Shown one piece after another: positions 58,953 to 64,000 of a stretch of 64,000 nucleotides of DNA. Position numbers and translations under genes: made by a program. The notes beneath the pieces were generated by a model. The model was not told the origin of the DNA. It searched no databases and saw only the letters and a list, made by a program, of their open reading frames with translations. Position 1 is the stretch's first letter. Every line of letters begins with the position of its first letter. This DNA comes from Paraburkholderia acidisoli. GTDB lineage: Bacteria; Pseudomonadota; Gammaproteobacteria; Burkholderiales; Burkholderiaceae. The DNA lies in assembly GCF_009789675.1 (NCBI RefSeq), contig NZ_CP046916.1, forward strand, positions 62,001-126,000. The letters are read 5' to 3'.

Positions 58953-60065
58953 TCAGAACAGCGGCAGCGGACGGCTCGCGGGTGCGCCCGGCACCGCGGC
59001 GTTCGCCACGCCGGAGACGGCCGTCGAGAACGTCCACGTCACGTCGATGGGACGCGTTTGCGAGGCGCTCGTCAACGTGCCGGTCACGTGCACGATGTAG
59101 GTCGTATTGGCGGCGAGCGGCGAATAAGGCACGCACAGCGCGCCGTTCGACAGCTCGTCGGGAGCGGTCTGCGGCGTTTGCGCGAGGCACGGCACGTTGT
59201 TGCCGCTCGCGTCCGTGATCGTGAAGCTGACCGAGCTGAGGCTCGTCTGGAAGCCACCTTCGATCGTCACGGGGTAACCCACCGTCGTCATTTCGTACTG
59301 CGTAGCACCTGCGAACGGATTCGGCGATTCGTTGGCGAACCAGCTCGTGGGCGCGCCCTTCTGACCCGGATACGGATACGCGACGAGCGACGTGGACGAC
59401 ATCGTGCCCGAGAGATTGCCGAGGTCGATATTGAAGGCTTCCCAGCTCGCGTTCTGCGAGGTGGCCACGCCCATCGTCTTGAAGTCGTCGAGCATGATGA
59501 TGCGGTGATACGGCGCATCGAACAGGGTCTCGACCGGCGAAAGGCTGTTGGCGAACGCGGCGGGCTGGCCGGCCACGACCACTTCGCCGGTTTGCGCGTA
59601 GCTGCCTTCGGCTTCGATGCGCGTGAACGGATCGGCGCCGGTGAAGCCGGCCTTGCCTGCCGTTTCCGTGTGACCATACGCCTGGTTATCGACGAGATAG
59701 GTCGCGTGATCGAGCGACGAAGTCGTGAGGCCCGCATCGCTCGGGACCGTGGCGATGCCAAGGTTCTGGCGCATGGTGTTGAGCCAGGCGGTGCCGTCCG
59801 TCGTGGGATTGCCGCTTGCCGTGGGCAAGGCCGCGAGCGTGGTCGCCGGGGAAATGATCGTTGCCGAACCGGCGGCGGCGCTCAATGTCGCGACCGTCGT
59901 GCTCGTCGTGCCGCTGCCGCCCGACGCGTTGCCAACGGCAACGCTGCTCGAGCCGCCCGACGTGTTCGACGCGCTACCCGACGATCCGCCGCCGCCGCCG
60001 CAAGCGGCGAGCAACGCGAGAGAGGAAACGGAGAGTGCGCCGAGTTTGAAACTGGAAAACCGCAT
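58953..60065 (-). CDS. CAP-domain (SCP-like) lipoprotein
   Basis: A 370-residue lipoprotein: signal MRFSSFKLGALSVSSLALLA then ACGGGGG (lipobox LLAAC). A Gly/Ser/Thr-rich linker (to about residue 90) leads to a CAP domain (TAWLNTMRQNLGIATVP, SSLDHATYLVDNQAYGHTET with conserved His, HRIIMLDDFKTMGVA) and a C-terminal beta domain (SPLAANTTYIVHVTGTL). AAAGG lies before the ATG at 60065. CAP proteins include proteases and lipid binders; role unknown. Confidence 0.85.
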   Translation of the reverse strand: MRFSSFKLGALSVSSLALLAACGGGGGSSGSASNTSGGSSSVAVGNASGGSGTTSTTVATLSAAAGSATIISPATTLAALPTASGNPTTDGTAWLNTMRQNLGIATVPSDAGLTTSSLDHATYLVDNQAYGHTETAGKAGFTGADPFTRIEAEGSYAQTGEVVVAGQPAAFANSLSPVETLFDAPYHRIIMLDDFKTMGVATSQNASWEAFNIDLGNLSGTMSSTSLVAYPYPGQKGAPTSWFANESPNPFAGATQYEMTTVGYPVTIEGGFQTSLSSVSFTITDASGNNVPCLAQTPQTAPDELSNGALCVPYSPLAANTTYIVHVTGTLTSASQTRPIDVTWTFSTAVSGVANAAVPGAPASRPLPLF

Positions 60066-60223
60066 GACATGCCTTTGAGTGGTTGCTGGGTGACGCCGGG
60101 TCCCAAAAGCGGTGATGCGTTTTCTTCGACGAAAACATCCGCGCCGCGCGAACCACGCGGCTGCGTATTCGATGCGATGCACATTGGATTGGCGTCCTGC
60201 CTAACGGCAGAAATGACCGTGAA

Positions 60224-60253
60224 CTTGAGTGTCAATCAGGATTGACACTCAAG
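60224..60253. promoter_or_regulatory. Perfect 30-bp palindrome upstream of the CAP gene
   Basis: Arms of 14 bp (CTTGAGTGTCAATC and its reverse complement) flank AG. It lies 159 bp before the CAP-protein start and 62 bp after the DOPA-dioxygenase-like gene, both minus strand. No U-run follows on the minus strand, so an operator is more likely than a terminator. Confidence 0.6.
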
Positions 60254-60314
60254 GAAAAAAGAGGGCGCAAAGCGAGTGAGTTGTTTTCGAACTCACTCGC
60301 GGCTTAGAAGCGGC

Positions 60315-60668
60315 TCAAGAACCGAAAGCGCCGAGATTCAAGCTGTACGAATTACCGATCCACAACGCGGCATCGCGATGGTCTCGCAGACCATCGGACG
60401 TATTGGGATGTATGAAAACATCCAGTGCGCCGTGATTGAGCGTGAGCCACGCAATGACTTCAGTGAAGCGCTCGCACGCGATCGTCAATTGATAGGACCA
60501 CATCGGGTGCGGACCGACGGGGCGTTCGTGAAAGCGCCCGATGGGAACGGTGTCGCCGAAACGTGCGGCAATGGCCTCACGCAGCGTCCACGCGGCATCG
60601 CGCGATGCGGCGCCGAAATAAACGTGAGCGTGCCAGCTCGCGATTTCAGCGGGATCGAGATAACTCAT
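60315..60668 (-). CDS. DOPA 4,5-dioxygenase family protein
   Basis: A 117-residue protein of the DOPA-dioxygenase family: WHAHVYFGAASRDAAWTLRE, GRFHERPVGPHPMWSYQL and LTLNHGALDVFIHPNT, with several His residues that could bind a metal. The ATG at 60668 has no clear ribosome site. Fungal and plant relatives open the DOPA ring; bacterial members are mostly unstudied. Confidence 0.85.
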   Translation of the reverse strand: MSYLDPAEIASWHAHVYFGAASRDAAWTLREAIAARFGDTVPIGRFHERPVGPHPMWSYQLTIACERFTEVIAWLTLNHGALDVFIHPNTSDGLRDHRDAALWIGNSYSLNLGAFGS

Positions 60669-60755
60669 TGAAAACAACAGACAAAAGAAAGAAAGTCAGC
60701 CTGTATTTTCGCCTGGAATGTGCTTTGCTTGCAGCGATTCTCACAAACGGTAACG

Positions 60756-61535
60756 TCAACGCGAGTTGTTTGAATACGTGTCGCCGACCATGAGATGCAC
60801 GATTTCGTCGCCGTGCGTTTGCGCGACCTGACGCTCGCCCGCCACTTCGCCGCGCCTCAACACCACGATGCGATCGGCGACGGCGAAAATGTCGTGAAGA
60901 TTGTGGGAAATGAGAATCACGGCCACGCCCTGTGCCTTGAGCGCGCCGATCAGCGACATCACCTTGCGCTGCTCGGGCACGCCGAGCGCAGCCGTGGGCT
61001 CGTCCATGATCAGCACGCGCGCGTTCCAGTAGATCGCGCGGCCGATCGCAATGGCCTGGCGCTGGCCGCCGGAGAGCATTTTGACGGGGCCCGCGAGCTT
61101 GCGCGGCGGAATCACGATATCGAGCCGTTCCAGCACTTCGCGCGCCACCTGGGCCATGCGTTCGCGATCGATCGTCAGCAATCCCAACTTTCGTTGCACG
61201 GGCTCGCGGCCAAGAAAGATATTGCTGCCGACGTCGAGATTGTCGGCGAGCGCGAGATCCTGATAGATCGTTTCGATGCCTTGCGCACGCGCGTCTTGCG
61301 GGTCGCGCAATTGCAGCGGCTGGCCTTCGAAGCGCAATTCGCCGGAGTCGGCGCGATACACACCCGAGAGAATCTTGATGAGCGTGGATTTTCCCGCGCC
61401 GTTGTCGCCGGCGAGCGCGAGCACTTCGCCCGGCATCACGTGCAAGGAGACGCGCTTGAGTGCTTCCACGCCGCCGAAGCGGATCGACACGTCACGCGCC
61501 TCGAGTATCGGCGACGCGCTGGCTGCGTGACTCAT
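60756..61535 (-). CDS. Sugar ABC transporter ATPase, single domain
   Basis: A 259-residue ATPase with one nucleotide-binding domain: Walker A GDNGAGKST, signature LSGGQRQ, Walker B VLIMDEPTAALG and switch His in ILISHNLHD. Half-size ATPases of this kind occur in FrcA/XylG-like systems. The start overlaps the permease stop by 4 bp. Confidence 0.9.
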   Translation of the reverse strand: MSHAASASPILEARDVSIRFGGVEALKRVSLHVMPGEVLALAGDNGAGKSTLIKILSGVYRADSGELRFEGQPLQLRDPQDARAQGIETIYQDLALADNLDVGSNIFLGREPVQRKLGLLTIDRERMAQVAREVLERLDIVIPPRKLAGPVKMLSGGQRQAIAIGRAIYWNARVLIMDEPTAALGVPEQRKVMSLIGALKAQGVAVILISHNLHDIFAVADRIVVLRRGEVAGERQVAQTHGDEIVHLMVGDTYSNNSR

Positions 61536-62506
61536 TGCGCGCCTCCGAGCCGTTCCTTGTATTGATCGATCAGCACCGAAAGAATGATGACGATGCCGAC
61601 CACGATGAATTGCCAGAAGGCATTTACGTCGATAAACACGAGCCCGAACTCGATCACCGCGATGATGAGCGCGCCGATCAAGGTGCCCACGACCGTGCCC
61701 GTGCCGCCGAACAGGCTCGCGCCGCCGATCACGACCGCCGCGATGGAGTCGAGCAGCATGGGCTCGCCCGCGTTGGCGGCGCCCGCCGCGAAGCGCGCCG
61801 TATAGACGATACCGCCCACCGCCGCGAACGCCGCCGCGATCAGGTAGATCGCGAACAGGTGACGGCGCACGTTGATACCGGCGCGGATCGCCGATTGCGG
61901 ATTGCCGCCGATCGCGTAGGTGTATTGACCGAAGCGCGTTTGCGAAAGAATCACGTGCATGACCGCGAGCAGCACGGCCGTGACGATCACCGGCACCCAG
62001 CCCGTGCCCAGCCATGCGAGGCCCCCGTTGTTCACCGAGACCGTCATGCCGCTGCCCGCCGCGAGAAACCCCGCGCCCCGCGCCACGCCGTACATGCCGA
62101 GTGTGCCGATGAAGGCGGGCACGCCGAGCCGCGCGATCAGCACCCCGTTGACGAGCCCGGGAACCAGGCACACGAGCAGCGTGAGCGGAATCGACATCAA
62201 CAGGATCCACGGCGAATTGCCGCCGGGAATCGTGAACTGTGCGACGCACACGGCCGCGAGTCCCATGACGAAACCCACCGAAAGATCGATGCCCGCCGTG
62301 ATGATGACGAAGGTCTGACCGATCGCGAGCAAGAGCGGCGCACTCGCGGCGAGCCCGATCGATTGCAGGTTGTACGCGTTGAAGATAAACGAGCGATGCG
62401 CGGAAATGCGCGCCCACGCCTCGAAAAACACGAGCAATGCGCCGAGAAACAGCCACGGCCACACTTTGCTGACGAGCGCGAGCCGATCGAGTTGTTGGTC
62501 GTTCAT
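61532..62506 (-). CDS. Sugar ABC transporter permease
   Basis: A 324-residue RbsC/FrcC-type permease with about nine helices and motifs ITAGIDLSVGFVMGLAA, AIGGNPQSAIRAGINVRRH and AVVIGGASLFGGTGTV. It lies between binding protein (31 bp) and ATPase genes of one operon. Confidence 0.9.
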   Translation of the reverse strand: MNDQQLDRLALVSKVWPWLFLGALLVFFEAWARISAHRSFIFNAYNLQSIGLAASAPLLLAIGQTFVIITAGIDLSVGFVMGLAAVCVAQFTIPGGNSPWILLMSIPLTLLVCLVPGLVNGVLIARLGVPAFIGTLGMYGVARGAGFLAAGSGMTVSVNNGGLAWLGTGWVPVIVTAVLLAVMHVILSQTRFGQYTYAIGGNPQSAIRAGINVRRHLFAIYLIAAAFAAVGGIVYTARFAAGAANAGEPMLLDSIAAVVIGGASLFGGTGTVVGTLIGALIIAVIEFGLVFIDVNAFWQFIVVGIVIILSVLIDQYKERLGGAQ

Positions 62507-62537
62507 TTCGATGTGCGAATGATCGTGGCGCCTGCGC

Positions 62538-63518
62538 TCAGTTCGAATAGATGTATTGCTTCGTCTCCGGCTTGTCGATATTGGTCTTGTCGAGCACGAC
62601 GAAGCCCGTGCCTTTGAAGGTGGGAATCTTTTTGCCGTGAATGGCGTCCACGGCGAATTTCACCGCGTCGTAGCCCATTTGCTCGGGCAGTTGGGCAATG
62701 GCGATATCGACGAGACCGCTTTTGATCTGCGCGTCGATGCCCGGCACGGCGTCGAATACGACGACCTTCACCGCGCCTTCCTTGCCCGCCGTTTTCACGC
62801 CTTGCGCGGCGCCCGCGCCCGAAAACGTATTCGCGCCGAATACACCCGCGAGATCGGGATTGCGCGCGAGCACGGCGGCCACGTGCGAAGCCGCGCGATT
62901 GGCGTCGTCTTCGTTGTACTGCGTTTCGAGCACCTTGATATTGGGGTGCTGCTTCATCTCTTCCATGAAGCCTTGCGCACGCGCGTCGGTGCTCGAGATG
63001 CCGGGCTTGTTGTTCTCGCAATAAACCGTGCCTTTGTCGCCGATCGCTTTCGCGAGCGCGCGCGCCGCGACGCGGCCGCCTTCGAGGTTATCGGAAGCGA
63101 TATACGAGAGCGGAAAATCAGCATTGCCCTTGCCGGTTTGATAGTGGCCGTCGCCGATATAGGTATCGACGGTAATCACCTTGATACCCGCGTCGGCGGC
63201 TTCTTTGAGCGGCGCGATGAGTTGTTGTTTGTCGACGGGCGATACGAGCAGAACGTCGGGGTGCTTGGCAATGAATGCCTTCAGGATGGGCACCTGCTCG
63301 GTGGTGTTCCAGGCTTTGGGCACCTGGAAGAGCAACTGCACGTTGGTCTCTTTCGCCGCGCGCTCGGCGCCGCGATGCATCGTGAAGTAAAACGGATCGG
63401 TCACGCCGGGCAGCAACGCGACGACCGGATGCGCGGCATCGGCGTGCGCCATGCCCGGCAACGCACTGGCAACCACGGTGGAAAGAGCCATCAGACAGCC
63501 GAGAACGATGCGCATCAT
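62538..63518 (-). CDS. Periplasmic sugar-binding protein
   Basis: A 326-residue precursor; two ATGs (63518, 63515) follow a strong GGAGGA. Signal peptide ends GMAHA. The fold is the ribose/fructose-binding type (VVALLPGVTDPFYFTMHRGA, LLVSPVDKQQLIAPLKEAAD, TVDTYIGDGHY, VFGANTFSGAGAAQGV, VVVFDAVPGIDAQI). The sugar is unknown. First gene of the operon. Confidence 0.88.
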   Translation of the reverse strand: MMRIVLGCLMALSTVVASALPGMAHADAAHPVVALLPGVTDPFYFTMHRGAERAAKETNVQLLFQVPKAWNTTEQVPILKAFIAKHPDVLLVSPVDKQQLIAPLKEAADAGIKVITVDTYIGDGHYQTGKGNADFPLSYIASDNLEGGRVAARALAKAIGDKGTVYCENNKPGISSTDARAQGFMEEMKQHPNIKVLETQYNEDDANRAASHVAAVLARNPDLAGVFGANTFSGAGAAQGVKTAGKEGAVKVVVFDAVPGIDAQIKSGLVDIAIAQLPEQMGYDAVKFAVDAIHGKKIPTFKGTGFVVLDKTNIDKPETKQYIYSN

Positions 63519-63702
63519 CTTTGTCTTCCTCCAGGTGAGAGTCCGACGCACGGCGCCCCGTCTTCCCGAGGCGACGACGCCCGGCAGCAGCAGTGGCTCA
63601 GTATACTGACGCGCACTGCTGCGGGGCCTGGTGTTTTCCTGAAGTCGATGCGTCGTTTTCGCGCTGTTTTAGCGTTACTGCGGCATTGTTATGGATTCCG
63701 CA

Positions 63703-64000
63703 TTATTTGAGGAACAGCCGATACACGGGGTTCTGCGTTTCCTCGTAATACGGATAGCCGATGGTGGCGAGGAAGCGGCTGAATTCCGCGTGTTCCGCCG
63801 CCGGCACCTGAATGCCGACCAGGATCGAGCTGTAATCCGCGCCCTGGTTGCGGTAGTGGAACAGGCTGATGTTCCAGTTCGGCGCCATCGAGGAGAGAAA
63901 GCGCATCAGCGCGCCCGGCCGCTCCGGAAACTCGAAGCGGAACAGGCGTTCGTCGTGCGCGAGCGGCGAGCGGCCGCCCACCATGTAGCGGATGTGCTGC
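63703..64000 (-). CDS. ilvA: Threonine ammonia-lyase, C-terminal regulatory part
   Basis: The last 98 or so residues of a gene that starts beyond the right edge. It contains the ACT-like regulatory region ([47 protein letters not shown]) and the ending [14 protein letters not shown], typical of biosynthetic IlvA, which makes 2-oxobutanoate for isoleucine and is inhibited by isoleucine. Confidence 0.88.
   Translation of the reverse strand, partial: QHIRYMVGGRSPLAHDERLFRFEFPERPGALMRFLSSMAPNWNISLFHYRNQGADYSSILVGIQVPAAEHAEFSRFLATIGYPYYEETQNPVYRLFLK

Overview
The window is GC-rich DNA from a Burkholderiales bacterium, most likely Paraburkholderia, Caballeronia or Burkholderia. The evidence is the rRNA operon (16S, tRNA-Ile, tRNA-Ala, 23S, 5S), a Burkholderia-type trimeric porin, several LysR/MFS/porin catabolic arrangements, and a beta-proteobacterial RpoD with a long acidic insert. 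No phage, insertion sequence or CRISPR array was seen. All assignments come from reading sequence and motifs; no database search was run.

Layout. 1-2650: end of an AI-2E/PerM-type transporter, an orphan MlaC-like periplasmic protein and a small membrane protein, separated by gaps with short tandem repeats. 3008-8745: a tightly overlapping six-gene stressosome-type operon (RsbR, RsbS, RsbT, an ATPase-SpoIIE phosphatase, a histidine kinase with an RsbT-like N-terminus, and a REC-HK-REC hybrid kinase). 8888-13378: CheV-like protein, GAF-PAS-GGDEF-EAL protein, His-rich lipoprotein. 13585-17290: HPP-CBS membrane protein, MarR regulator and ClC-CBS channel, with the same palindrome before the first and second of these. 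17384-19462: nasT-nasS nitrate-sensing pair behind what looks like a complete NtrC/sigma-54 promoter.

19632-33364 is a catabolic island. A minus-strand series runs ligB, ligA, a PcaK-type transporter, a porin, an FAD oxidoreductase, an ABM-fold protein, a Fae-family protein, an aldo/keto reductase, an aldehyde dehydrogenase and an MFS transporter. A GntR regulator and a LysR regulator with two HTH domains sit at one end and a second LysR at the other. It contains ring cleavage and possible C1 handling but not the usual later 4,5-cleavage genes. This is my best candidate for an undescribed pathway.

33536-40457 holds an O-methyltransferase, TetR, a TPR/GT41 protein, an uncharacterised three-gene locus (leaderless HTH gene divergent from two overlapping unknown genes), a foldable 145-bp inverted-repeat element, a GFA-family protein and a methyltransferase. 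40882-49129: rpoD convergent with the rRNA operon, with several terminators between them. 49200-50005: two small secreted proteins.

50018-57302 is a galactofuranose-type ABC transporter (YtfQ-YtfR-YtfT-YjfF order) with a LacI regulator and aldose 1-epimerase, sharing an AT-rich candidate operator word. 57513-64000 has an AAHS-type MFS transporter, a CAP-domain lipoprotein, a DOPA-dioxygenase-like protein, a second sugar ABC transporter and the C-terminal part of threonine ammonia-lyase.
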